64,000 nucleotides of DNA from NCBI GenBank assembly GCA_947483555.1, contig CANKMW010000036.1, positions 1 through 64,000 on the forward strand. The letters are read 5' to 3'. The notes under the pieces were generated by a model that made no database searches, was not told where the DNA came from, and was given only the letters and a program-made list of their open reading frames with translations. This document shows positions 53,261 to 60,635 of the stretch, one piece after another. A program made the translations under genes and the position numbers. The stretch is from Myxococcales bacterium. Lineage in GTDB: Bacteria; Myxococcota_A; Polyangia; Haliangiales; Haliangiaceae. The first letter of the stretch is position 1. Each line of letters opens with the position of its first letter.

Positions 53261-54181
53261 CTAAGCGCCCGATCTCACCACCAGGGCGATGAGGTTGGGC
53301 AGCGGCCACGGCGCGGTATTGTCGTCGTTCTCGAGGAAGCCGGTCTCGTAGCTGCCGACGAGCAAGAGACGGCCAGCTCCTGTGGTCACGGCGAGCGTCG
53401 CCTCGGGGCCACCCTCGACGAACAGGGCGCCGGCGAGGCGGAGCTCGGGGCGGGCCAGGGCGCGCGACAGGTCGCGCATGAGGAACGGCGCCCGGACGTG
53501 GATCATGACGATCTTGCCATCGCGATCGAGGCCGATCGCCGCCGCCGAGTAGTGCTTGGGGTCGGCCCAGGGCAGGGCACCCCCATCGCAGCCGAGCAAG
53601 CGATAGCTCTGGGTGACGGAACGGTAGGCGGCGCGCAGGGCGGCGAGATCGAAGCCGGGACAGTCGCGGCCGGCCACCACCACCGGAGCCGCCGCCGGGT
53701 CGCGGGGCCCGAACGCCAGGTAGCCGCCGAGCTTGCGGTTGTCGCGGGCCTGATTCTCGTGGTCGTCATCGACGAGCAGGCCGACCGAGGTGCCGCCATC
53801 GTGGAACATGCCGGCGTTGACCGCCGCCACCAGCGCCAGATCCTCGAGCCAGCGCGGTGCCGGGCGGGCGTCGCCGTCGCGAGATGCGGTGACGACGCGC
53901 AGCGTGAGCTGACGCAGGTCGGCGCGCACCAGATCCAGGCACGGCTCGATCGCGATCGCGGGCACGGCGTCGACGGTCCAGCGCTCGTGGCTGAGCCCGG
54001 GGCCGAGCGATCGGGGCGCGCCGTCGCACGGGACGTCGATGACGGGGGCGGTCGACGCCGCTCGCGGTGGTGCGGCGGCCGGCTCCGACCCGCCCGGCTC
54101 GCCGACGATCGTGCCGTCGCGCGACGGACTCGAACAGGCGGCGGCGGCGACGGCGATCAAGGCGAGGACGGGCCTCCGCAT
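53261..54181 (-). CDS. Phosphodiester-glycosidase (NAGPA-like) lipoprotein
   Basis: A 306-residue exported protein: signal AVAAAACSSPSR gives a lipobox (Cys near 16), a linker follows, then a domain with LALVAAVNAGMFHDGGTSVG, GRDCPGFDLAALRAAY, AAIGLDRDGKIVMIHVR and LAGALFVEGGPEATLAV. The NAGMF and EGGPEA segments are the marks of the phosphodiester glycosidase family (NAGPA, also bacterial exopolysaccharide-related proteins). The likely job is cleavage of a sugar phosphodiester in the envelope. ATG 54181 follows GGAGCGGGC. It lies downstream of the sigma factor gene on the same strand with a 73-base gap. Confidence 0.78.
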   Translation of the reverse strand: MRRPVLALIAVAAAACSSPSRDGTIVGEPGGSEPAAAPPRAASTAPVIDVPCDGAPRSLGPGLSHERWTVDAVPAIAIEPCLDLVRADLRQLTLRVVTASRDGDARPAPRWLEDLALVAAVNAGMFHDGGTSVGLLVDDDHENQARDNRKLGGYLAFGPRDPAAAPVVVAGRDCPGFDLAALRAAYRSVTQSYRLLGCDGGALPWADPKHYSAAAIGLDRDGKIVMIHVRAPFLMRDLSRALARPELRLAGALFVEGGPEATLAVTTGAGRLLLVGSYETGFLENDDNTAPWPLPNLIALVVRSGA

Positions 54182-54254
54182 GCCCGCTCCAACGCGCGAA
54201 CCGCGGCCGCTGTTCCAGCAGCGCTGATTCAGCAGCGCCGACCCGGACGCCCGG

Positions 54255-54737
54255 TCAGCGCTGGACGTCGCGGGACGTGAAGCGGGCGCAGTCACCGGTC
54301 GCGCCGCCCTCGGCCAGCCTGATCGTGACGGTCTGGCCGCTGCGCTCGAGCTCGGCGCCGCCATGGCCCTTGCCCGCGGCGCTGGCGCACACCGTATGCT
54401 CGTGTTGCGGTACGCCGTGAATGCACAGCGGCGCGATCGTCTCGCGCTTCGACGCGCCCGTGAACGCCGCCTGCCCATCGGGGCCCGCGGTCGCGACATA
54501 GTGCTCGTGGAGCTGGTGGTGCGGATACGACCACCAGTAGACGACCACCTTGGCGCCGGAGACTGGCGCTCCGGCGGCGTCGATCACCAGGACGGTCACC
54601 GCCGGTCGGGTGACCACGGTGCGCCGCCAGATGCAGTGCACGAACGGTACGCACACCGCCAGGAGGAGAAGGCGATCGAGCCAGCGTCTCACCCGGTCAG
54701 CGTACCACCCGCGCGGCGCCGCCTCGTGGTCCGCCAC
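54255..54737 (-). CDS. Membrane-anchored Ig/carboxypeptidase-regulatory-like protein
   Basis: A 160-residue protein if GTG 54737 is used; 145 if GTG 54692. One membrane anchor lies near the N-terminus (RLLLLAVCVPFVHCIW). The rest is a small beta domain, VTVLVIDAAGAPVSGAKVVVYW then AFTGASKRETIAPLCIHG, with the shape of a carboxypeptidase-regulatory or Ig-like fold used to present a ligand or scaffold, and a C-terminal Cys/Gly-rich segment. No enzyme motif is visible. GTG 54737 sits 6 bases after the sigma factor stop, so read-through from that gene is likely. Confidence 0.5.
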   Translation of the reverse strand: MADHEAAPRGWYADRVRRWLDRLLLLAVCVPFVHCIWRRTVVTRPAVTVLVIDAAGAPVSGAKVVVYWWSYPHHQLHEHYVATAGPDGQAAFTGASKRETIAPLCIHGVPQHEHTVCASAAGKGHGGAELERSGQTVTIRLAEGGATGDCARFTSRDVQR

Positions 54738-54743
54738 CCGCGA

Positions 54744-56177
54744 TCAGTTCTCGAACAGACCGGTGTGCTCGCGCTCGAGCGCCTTCTTGAGCTTGTCGAG
54801 CGCCGAGTTCTGGATCTGCCGAATGCGCTCGCGCGACAGCCGGTAGCGATCGCCGATCTCCCGGAACGTGCGCTCTTCGTCATCGCCGAGCCCGAAGCGC
54901 TGGCGCAGCACGTCGGCCTCGATCGGCGACAGCCCACGCATGAGCGACGTGACCTGCTTGGTCAAGGCCTCGGTCGTGAGGTTGGCGGCGTGGTTCATGT
55001 CCTCCGAGGCCGGATCGGCGAGCATGTCGCCGAGCTGTCGATCGTCGTCCTCGTGGATCGGCCGGTCGAGCGACAGCGGCTGGCCCATCAGGTATCGGTG
55101 CATCTGGTTGAGCTTGGCCAGCGGCACCCGCGCGCCCTTGGCGACCTCCTGCGGCGTCGGCTGGCGGCCGAGCTCGCGGATGAGCTGCTGGCGGACCTTC
55201 TCGAGCTGCTGCTGGGCCTCGAGCATGTGGACCGGGATCCGGACCGCGCGCGCCTTGTCGGCGAGCGCCCGCCCGATGGCGTGGCGGATCCACCAGCACG
55301 CATACGTCGAGAAGCGCAGGCCGCGCCGATAGTCGAACCGACTGACTGCGTGCATGAGCCCGAGGTTGCCCTCCTGGATCAGGTCGGCCAGCGGCATGCC
55401 GCCGCGGTCGTAGCGGCGGGCCATCGTCACGACCAGGCGCAGGTTGGCCTTCACGAACTCCTCGCGGAGCGCCGAGCTGCCCCGATACGCGTGCGCGATC
55501 CCATCGAGGTAGGCCGCGTAGGCGTTGGTGGCGGCCGAGAACGGGACCTGGCTCGGCTTGGTGGTCGCCACCACGCGGGCCCGACGCAGCTCACGCATCA
55601 CCACGTCGACGTGGTTGCGGTCCAGATCCTGGGCCCGCAGCTTCTCGGCCACGTCGCGAGCCGCCGCCGTCAGCCGCGTCATCGCGCGCGTCTCGGCCTT
55701 CTTGGCACCGCGCACCAGCTCGGCGGCGCGCAGCAGCTTCTTGCCGTCGATCGGATGTTCGAGCTTGCCCTCGAGCATCGTGACCACGTGCGGCACCACG
55801 TCGGCGCGCGACAGCAGCCGCTCCCAGGTCAGGATCTCCTGATCTTCGATGCCCTGCGCCAGCTCGCGCTCCTGCTCGGGCCCGAGCAGCTCGTGCTCGG
55901 ACAGATCGCGGAAATAGGTCGACAGGTGATCGTCGGAGTCGGCCCGGAGCAGACGGACGTCGGGCTTGACCGGCGCCGGCGGTGCCTCGTCGGCGATCTC
56001 GATCACCGAGGGCGTCTCGGTCTCGTCGTCGTCCTGGTCCTGATCAGAACCCGCCTTGGCCTTGGTAGGCGTCGCGGCGGCCGCGGCGCGGGCGGGCGCG
56101 GCGGCCCGGCCATGCGCAGCTACGCGCCCGGTACGGGTCGCGCGGTGCGGACGGGAGGTGGTGGGCTTGGTGTTCAT
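54744..56177 (-). CDS. Group-2-type sigma-70 factor
   Basis: A 477-residue RNA polymerase sigma subunit. An Ala/Arg-rich, then acidic, N-terminal tail of about 75 residues replaces region 1.1. Region 1.2 is DHLSTYFRDLSEHELLGPEQ; region 2 reads REEFVKANLRLVVTMARRY, GMPLADLIQEGNLGLMHAV and DYRRGLRFSTYACWWIRHAI; region 3 VRIPVHMLEAQQQLEKV; region 4 LSPIEADVLRQRFGL and LSRERIRQIQNSALDKL. The promoter-recognition residues of regions 2.4 and 4.2 are close to the housekeeping type, so it probably uses similar promoters. It may be one of the extra RpoD-like factors of myxobacteria used in stress or development. Two direct repeats lie upstream. Confidence 0.93.
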   Translation of the reverse strand: MNTKPTTSRPHRATRTGRVAAHGRAAAPARAAAAATPTKAKAGSDQDQDDDETETPSVIEIADEAPPAPVKPDVRLLRADSDDHLSTYFRDLSEHELLGPEQERELAQGIEDQEILTWERLLSRADVVPHVVTMLEGKLEHPIDGKKLLRAAELVRGAKKAETRAMTRLTAAARDVAEKLRAQDLDRNHVDVVMRELRRARVVATTKPSQVPFSAATNAYAAYLDGIAHAYRGSSALREEFVKANLRLVVTMARRYDRGGMPLADLIQEGNLGLMHAVSRFDYRRGLRFSTYACWWIRHAIGRALADKARAVRIPVHMLEAQQQLEKVRQQLIRELGRQPTPQEVAKGARVPLAKLNQMHRYLMGQPLSLDRPIHEDDDRQLGDMLADPASEDMNHAANLTTEALTKQVTSLMRGLSPIEADVLRQRFGLGDDEERTFREIGDRYRLSRERIRQIQNSALDKLKKALEREHTGLFEN

Positions 56178-56461
56178 GGCGGACTCCAGGGCAGATCGGG
56201 CGCGGTTCGATTCGGCCGCATTTCGCGTGCCGATCGGATAACCAGTGACGCTCGACCCGAAGAGATCGTTACACAGACCGTGCCAGATGTTCAGTACTCG
56301 CAGGGGCAGCGGTCGGTAGCGGGTCGGTCAACGAGCAGGAAGACGCAAGGACAGTACGAGCGGATAACCAGTCCGTTTCGAGAAATCTTCCCTCATGGTG
56401 CCCACTGAATTGGGCACAGGCAACCTGCCTGTTTGGGGAAGATCGTCCTGTGTCGGCAACG
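56178..56461. other. 284-base gap between sigma factor and LPMO-like gene
   Basis: Noncoding by eye and less GC-rich than its surroundings. It holds the two 12-base repeats and must contain the sigma factor promoter; no unambiguous -35/-10 pair could be picked. Confidence 0.4.
56235..56372 (-). repeat. Two 12-base direct repeats upstream of sigma gene
   Basis: CGGATAACCAGT occurs at 56235-56246 and again at 56361-56372 (as ACTGGTTATCCG on the gene's strand), 58 and 184 bases upstream of ATG 56177. The rest of the flanks differ. Candidate operator or promoter elements; no further copies seen in the gap. Confidence 0.5.
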
Positions 56462-57127
56462 TCACGCACGATGGCGGCGGCGAGCGACGCCAGCGACGCC
56501 AAGTGCGCAAATAAACACAATAATACAGGAGGATTTCCCACCACCCGCGGCGCATCCTCCGCTGATGGTGTCCGGATCGGGGTCGGCGGGATCGACGCCC
56601 GCGTCCGAGCCGGTTCCCGGGCCCGTGCCGGCATCGGGTGCCGGGGCGCCGCCCGCCCGCAAGGCAATGTCGGCACACTGGAAGTAGATGTCGTTGCCGT
56701 CGCCGTAGGGGGCCTTGTCGTACATCATCTGGATGAGCTGGAGCGTGCAGTTCTCGCAGGGCGTGGCCGGCAGCTGGATCATCTGCGTGTAGCTGCCGCC
56801 GGCGCGGTCCGCGATGTTGTCGAAGAGCACGTTCGTGGTCTGCGTGAAGTCCATGAAATCGTTAGGTACCGTGAAGTCTTGCCCGTCGGGGTCGAAGCTC
56901 ACCCGGTAGTGGCTCGGGTGGTTGATCGGCTCCGTCCAGCGGACCTCGATCATCGAACCCGGCTCCAGCACGGCCACGTTCGCTCCCCGGACCGAGCCGG
57001 CGGCTCCGCACGGGCCCACCTTCTGGTCCACCGTCCGCACGACGGGGTTGCTCAGCGAGATGTGAGCAGCCGCGGTGGCGGGGAGGGCAAGAACCGCTGC
57101 CACGATGACGGAGCCAAGGCGAGTCAT
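56462..57127 (-). CDS. LPMO-like secreted protein with MYXO-CTERM-like tail
   Basis: A 221-residue secreted protein. The signal peptide ends ATAAA and cleavage would expose His22 (AHISLSNPVV), the N-terminal histidine that forms the copper brace in lytic polysaccharide monooxygenases. A second brace His could be in INHPSHYRVSFD. Cys pairs (GPCG, CENCTLQLIQMMYD) and DIYFQCADI fit the myxobacterial polysaccharide-monooxygenase-like family known as SCE4755. After a Asp/Pro/Gly linker the end is GGCAAGGGKSS, a hydrophobic stretch, and RRRHRA, the pattern of a MYXO-CTERM sorting signal that anchors the product at the surface. The tail's codons are AT-rich, unlike the rest. Likely role: oxidative attack on polysaccharide of prey or soil; copper use is inferred. 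Confidence 0.75.
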   Translation of the reverse strand: MTRLGSVIVAAVLALPATAAAHISLSNPVVRTVDQKVGPCGAAGSVRGANVAVLEPGSMIEVRWTEPINHPSHYRVSFDPDGQDFTVPNDFMDFTQTTNVLFDNIADRAGGSYTQMIQLPATPCENCTLQLIQMMYDKAPYGDGNDIYFQCADIALRAGGAPAPDAGTGPGTGSDAGVDPADPDPDTISGGCAAGGGKSSCIIVFICALGVAGVARRRHRA

Positions 57128-57198
57128 CCCTTCACACCATGCAACTGGCGTTCTCCATACGGCAGCGTGAAATCAGATGGTTGCCTCCCGAGATCGGG

Positions 57199-57225
57199 CC
57201 GGCGGTGGGGGAATCACCCCCGGCG
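57199..57225 (-). terminator. Candidate hairpin downstream of NUDIX gene
   Basis: On the minus strand a GCCGGGGGTG arm and a CCCCCACCGCCGGC arm can pair with a short loop, directly after the NUDIX stop codon at 57227. No T-run; weak candidate. Confidence 0.35.
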
Positions 57226-57226
57226 C

Positions 57227-57658
57227 CTAGACCGCGGTCTGGGACAGCAGACCCGCGAGGTGCGCCAGCAGGCGGTCGAGGAGCGCGGCCTGGTCGGGGT
57301 GAATGATGCGACGCGCTCGGGTGATCTCGATGAACTCGGCCTTGTCGACCTCCCACGAGGCACAGCTGGGCGCCGTGCCGTCGGGCGCCAGCCCCGCGAA
57401 GCCGTGCACGCGCTTGGTCGACCGCGTGTAGTCGACGAACCCGAGCGCGACCAGCGGTCCGGCCACCACGACCCCGGTCTCCTCCATGGTCTCGCGCCGA
57501 GCCGTGTCCTCGAGGGCCTCCCCGGCATTGGGATGTCCTTTGGGGATGCCCCACGGCGCGCGCCGGTTGTACGCACCCGCCGGGTGGACCAGCAGCACAT
57601 CCACCTCATCGGCACGCCGCCGGTAGAGCACCGTACCTGCGGACTCCGTCGACCTCAT
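57227..57658 (-). CDS. NUDIX hydrolase
   Basis: A 143-residue NUDIX pyrophosphohydrolase. The NUDIX box is complete: GHPNAGEALEDTARRETMEETGV (positions about 41-63 of the protein, G-x5-E-x7-REtxEETG), preceded by GTVLYRRRADEVDVLLVHP and the APWGIPKG lead-in. The C-terminal part (ASWEVDKAEFIEITRARRII) matches the small NUDIX proteins related to Ap4A or NTP hydrolases. ATG 57658 follows AAGGTGACC. The pectinacetylesterase gene is divergent with 133 bases between. Confidence 0.92.
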   Translation of the reverse strand: MRSTESAGTVLYRRRADEVDVLLVHPAGAYNRRAPWGIPKGHPNAGEALEDTARRETMEETGVVVAGPLVALGFVDYTRSTKRVHGFAGLAPDGTAPSCASWEVDKAEFIEITRARRIIHPDQAALLDRLLAHLAGLLSQTAV

Positions 57659-57791
57659 CGGGTCACCTTGAGCAAAGAACGTCCGCCGCGCAACACCACG
57701 ATCGAGATCGCTGGGATCGGCGGCACAGCCGCGCAGCCTCTTGTTGTACTGGTCTGTCCAATTCGTCCATACTGCGCCCCGAGGAGGAGTC

Positions 57792-58946
57792 ATGCACGCC
57801 ACGCGTAGGTTCCCGCTTGTCCTTTGTGGTCTGTTCGCGGCCGGAGCGTGCGGCGGGACCGAGGAGGCCGGGATCCAGAATCCGGTCCGTGAATCCTACG
57901 ACTCGTGGGAGAAGGTGGAGCTCCCGGGGACGGTGTGCGGCAACGGCAGCCAGTACAAGTTCTTCGTCAAGTACAGCGACACGACCGACAACGTCGTCGT
58001 GGTGTTCGAGCCCGGCGGCGCGTGCTGGGACTACGCCAGCTGCACCGGCGCCAGCGGTATCCGCGGCGCCGCCAACCCCGACGGCCTCCCGGACGATCAC
58101 TACGAGCTGGCTCCGTTCATCTCGCCCTTCCTGCAGCGCGAAGATCCGACCAGTCCGACCGCGGGCTGGAACATGATCTATGTGCCGTACTGCACCGGTG
58201 ACGTCCACACCGGCAACAACGTCATCACGTACATCGACGAGACCGGCGCCGGCCCCGATGTGGTCTTCCATCACAAGGGCCACGACAACGTGCAGCAGGT
58301 CACCGCCTGGATCGACCAGACCTTCACGCACGTGCCGAAGTTGCTCGCCACCGGCTGCTCGGCCGGTGGCGCCGGCGCCATCACCAACTACTACTTCTTG
58401 CGCAACGGCATCACGGCCGCCCAGCAGGGCTACCTGCTCGACGACTCGGGTCCCATCTTCCCGTCATCCGGGTACTCGCAGCCGGTGCACATGAAGATCC
58501 GGACCTCGTGGAACGTGGACTCGATCCTCGACGCGCTGCCGGTGGGCTTCAGCGTCAACGACTACGGATCGATCAACACCGCGCTCGCCGACGAGTTTCC
58601 TGATGACCGGCTGGCGACGACCTTCTTCCGCCGCGACATGAACTTCTCGCTCTACTCATATGAGCGCTTCTATAACTTCCCGGCCAAGGAAGAGATCATG
58701 CGCATGTGGGAGGCGGACACCCAGCTCCTGGTCAGCCAGTACGACAGCCGCGACAACCTCGGCTATTACATCCCGTACTGGCGCAAGCTCAACGACAGTC
58801 ACTGCACCACGGTGATCAACTTCGTGGGCTCGGAGATCCAGGACCACGATCTCGACCTCGGGACCTGGACCGCCAACCTGCTCGACGATTCGAAGCCGCT
58901 CGAGAGCGCCATCGAGGCGCCGGTGGCCGGTGAGGACCCCGAGTAA
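57792..58946 (+). CDS. Pectinacetylesterase-family lipoprotein
   Basis: A 384-residue exported hydrolase: signal LFAAGACGGTEE (lipobox, Cys20), then WEKVELPGTVCGNGSQYKFF, VVVFEPGGACWDYASC, MIYVPYCTGDVHTGNN, and the nucleophile elbow ATGCSAGGAGAITNYYF with Ser190, then DDSGPIFPSS. These are the marks of the PAE/Notum esterase family, which removes acetyl or acyl groups from polysaccharide or protein. The substrate is unknown. ATG 57792 follows GAGGAGGAG at good spacing. Next to the LPMO-like gene it suggests carbohydrate attack outside the cell. A hairpin follows. Confidence 0.88.
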   Translation: MHATRRFPLVLCGLFAAGACGGTEEAGIQNPVRESYDSWEKVELPGTVCGNGSQYKFFVKYSDTTDNVVVVFEPGGACWDYASCTGASGIRGAANPDGLPDDHYELAPFISPFLQREDPTSPTAGWNMIYVPYCTGDVHTGNNVITYIDETGAGPDVVFHHKGHDNVQQVTAWIDQTFTHVPKLLATGCSAGGAGAITNYYFLRNGITAAQQGYLLDDSGPIFPSSGYSQPVHMKIRTSWNVDSILDALPVGFSVNDYGSINTALADEFPDDRLATTFFRRDMNFSLYSYERFYNFPAKEEIMRMWEADTQLLVSQYDSRDNLGYYIPYWRKLNDSHCTTVINFVGSEIQDHDLDLGTWTANLLDDSKPLESAIEAPVAGEDPE

Positions 58947-58960
58947 GCACCCTCGCGAGG

Positions 58961-58985
58961 GCCCGCCGGTGCGGTCACCGCGGGC
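58961..58985 (+). terminator. Hairpin after pectinacetylesterase gene
   Basis: GCCCGCCGGTG (58961-58971), loop CGGT, CACCGCGGGC (58976-58985) form a 10-bp stem with one bulged C, 15 bases after the stop. No T-run follows. Confidence 0.5.
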
Positions 58986-59044
58986 TTCGTGATATCGTCG
59001 GGACGAGGCTGGTGGGCGCAACGCGCCCCTGCCCAGGAGCGTTC

Positions 59045-59347
59045 ATGACGATCGAAGGACGGCAGCGCTGGTTCGCCAAGATGATGGAATCGGGCCTCGA
59101 GCAGCAGATGTTCGCGCCCGCCGACGTGCTCCATCACGCCACGCCCGAGGTGCTGGCCAACAACCTGCCCCCCGACCTGCTGTCCAAGGTGCTGGCGGCG
59201 TCGCTCGCGGCGGGTTCCATGACGCCGGATCGCGTCCTCGAGACGGTGACGCCGGATGTGATGTCGCGCCACCTGCCGCACGACGTCCTGTGGGAGTGCA
59301 TCGTCGCCGCCGCCGGGCGCGCCGGTGTCTCGGGTGGGAGCCGCTAG
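59045..59347 (+). CDS. Small helical repeat protein, unknown function
   Basis: A 100-residue soluble protein without signal peptide. It contains two copies of a short motif: HHATPEVLANNLPPDLLSKV (about 30-50) and ETVTPDVMSRHLPHDVLWEC (about 65-86), that is TP-[DE]-V-[LM]-x-x-[HN]-LP-x-D-[LV]-L, predicted helical. No known domain. The following gene carries the same motif and its GTG overlaps this gene's last base, so the two form a pair. ATG 59045 follows CAGGAGCGTTC. Confidence 0.55.
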   Translation: MTIEGRQRWFAKMMESGLEQQMFAPADVLHHATPEVLANNLPPDLLSKVLAASLAAGSMTPDRVLETVTPDVMSRHLPHDVLWECIVAAAGRAGVSGGSR

Positions 59348-60297
59348 TGTCGGTCGCCGCGTTCTTGACCGCGGCGCTGGAGTCCGCCCTCGACAACGAC
59401 GTGGCGACGCCAGAAGACCTGTTGCGCCATGCGACCCCCGACGTGCTGGCGACCCACGTGCCCCGCGCGGTGTGGGCCCGGTTGCTGGCGACCTGTCTGA
59501 GCGCGCCGCGCCTCGACGCCCGGATCATCGTCGACACGATCGGGGTGTCGACCTTGTGTCAGCACGTGCCGGTGGCGACGATGTGGGCTTGTCTCGCGGA
59601 GATCTCGACGCGAGCCCTTGGCCGTGGGCTGGTCGCGGCACCCCCGTCGGTCGTGGCGGCGAGCTCACCTGTGCTGCCGCCGCCGCCGCCGGTGATGGCG
59701 CGGGTTGCGACGCCGCCGCGCGGGACCGCGGTCGAGGCTGGCCGTGCGGCCGCGGCGGCCGCGACCGGCACGCCTCCCAGGGGCACCTTGGATGCGGCCG
59801 CCGAGGTCACGCGCGTCGCACACCCGCCACCGGAGCTCAGCAAGCTGGCGGCCGAGAAATCGGAGACTCGCGGCGAGCTCACGCGGGTCGTGCCGGCCTC
59901 CGGGCGCGAGCCCGAGCCGCTCGGCGAGCCGCCGGCACCGCCCCGCGCCCCCGGCGCGACGACTCGCGCCGCCGCGACGACGCAGCCCCCGGCGGCCGGC
60001 CGTAGGCCGCAAGCGTCGGCGTCGGCTGCGGCCGCGGCACCGGCGTCGGCCTCGCCGCTCGGCGCAGCGCCGCCGGCCAAGGCGCCGCGGGGGACGCCGT
60101 CGCCGGCGCGTCGCGTGAGCACGGCGACCGACTTCGAGATCGAGACCGACGTCAACGAGCAGTGGAAGCGCACCTCGCCTCCGGTGCCGGGCGCCGCCGC
60201 CGTCGAGATCCCGGTCGATGACGAGCAGCTGGTCGACTGGACGTCCGCCGAAGAGACCGCGACCAGCGGCGACAAGTACGGCGACCGCAAGCGATAG
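59347..60297 (+). CDS. Repeat protein with long Pro/Ala linker, partner of preceding gene
   Basis: A 316-residue protein. The first 95 residues repeat the motif of the upstream small protein (LLRHATPDVLATHVPRAVW, then GVSTLCQHVPVATMWACL), suggesting gene duplication and a shared helical fold. About 170 residues of Ala/Pro/Arg-rich, disordered sequence follow, and the end is acidic (TDFEIETDVNEQWKRTSPP, then VDDEQLVDWTSAEETA). No membrane or signal segment. The disordered tail with an acidic end could be a recruitment peptide. GTG 59347 overlaps the previous stop by one base. Confidence 0.55.
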   Translation: MSVAAFLTAALESALDNDVATPEDLLRHATPDVLATHVPRAVWARLLATCLSAPRLDARIIVDTIGVSTLCQHVPVATMWACLAEISTRALGRGLVAAPPSVVAASSPVLPPPPPVMARVATPPRGTAVEAGRAAAAAATGTPPRGTLDAAAEVTRVAHPPPELSKLAAEKSETRGELTRVVPASGREPEPLGEPPAPPRAPGATTRAAATTQPPAAGRRPQASASAAAAAPASASPLGAAPPAKAPRGTPSPARRVSTATDFEIETDVNEQWKRTSPPVPGAAAVEIPVDDEQLVDWTSAEETATSGDKYGDRKR

Positions 60298-60399
60298 CGC
60301 CGCCAGTCAGGGTTTCGACGTCGAGCCCGGCGGTGCCGCCGCAAGTCGAGTTCGCCCACTGCTGAACGCGGCCGCGCCGTGGGTTCCGTCGTGGGCTCG

Positions 60400-60471
60400 T
60401 GGGCGTTGTAGGGATTGAACCTACGACTTTCACCGTGTGAAGGTGACACTCTGCCGCTGAGTTAAACGCCC
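60400..60471 (-). tRNA. tRNA-Val (anticodon CAC)
   Basis: A complete 72-base cloverleaf on the minus strand: acceptor GGGCGTT/AACGCCC, D-arm ACTC/GAGT, anticodon stem TCACC/GGTGA with loop TTCACAC (anticodon CAC, reading GUG), variable AAGTC, T-arm GTAGG/CCTAC with TTCAATC, discriminator A. CCA is not encoded. The gene stands alone, with about 100 empty bases on each side. Confidence 0.95.
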
Positions 60472-60635
60472 GAAGTGAGCGGCTTTTCTACTCGGCGAGG
60501 CGGCGGCTGTCAACGCCTCGCCGCCGCCGCGACGGGGTGGGGACTGCGGGCCGTACCCGTCGGACCGCGGTGTGCCAGGTCACGCGAGTGGTCGAATCTC
60601 GACACGGCCGGCGCGGATCCGCGACACTCACCGTG

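Noticed and set aside
56400..56425. Possible sigma-54 promoter (TGGGCAC...GCAACC)
   Set aside because: The GC and TT-GC elements do not have the required spacing.
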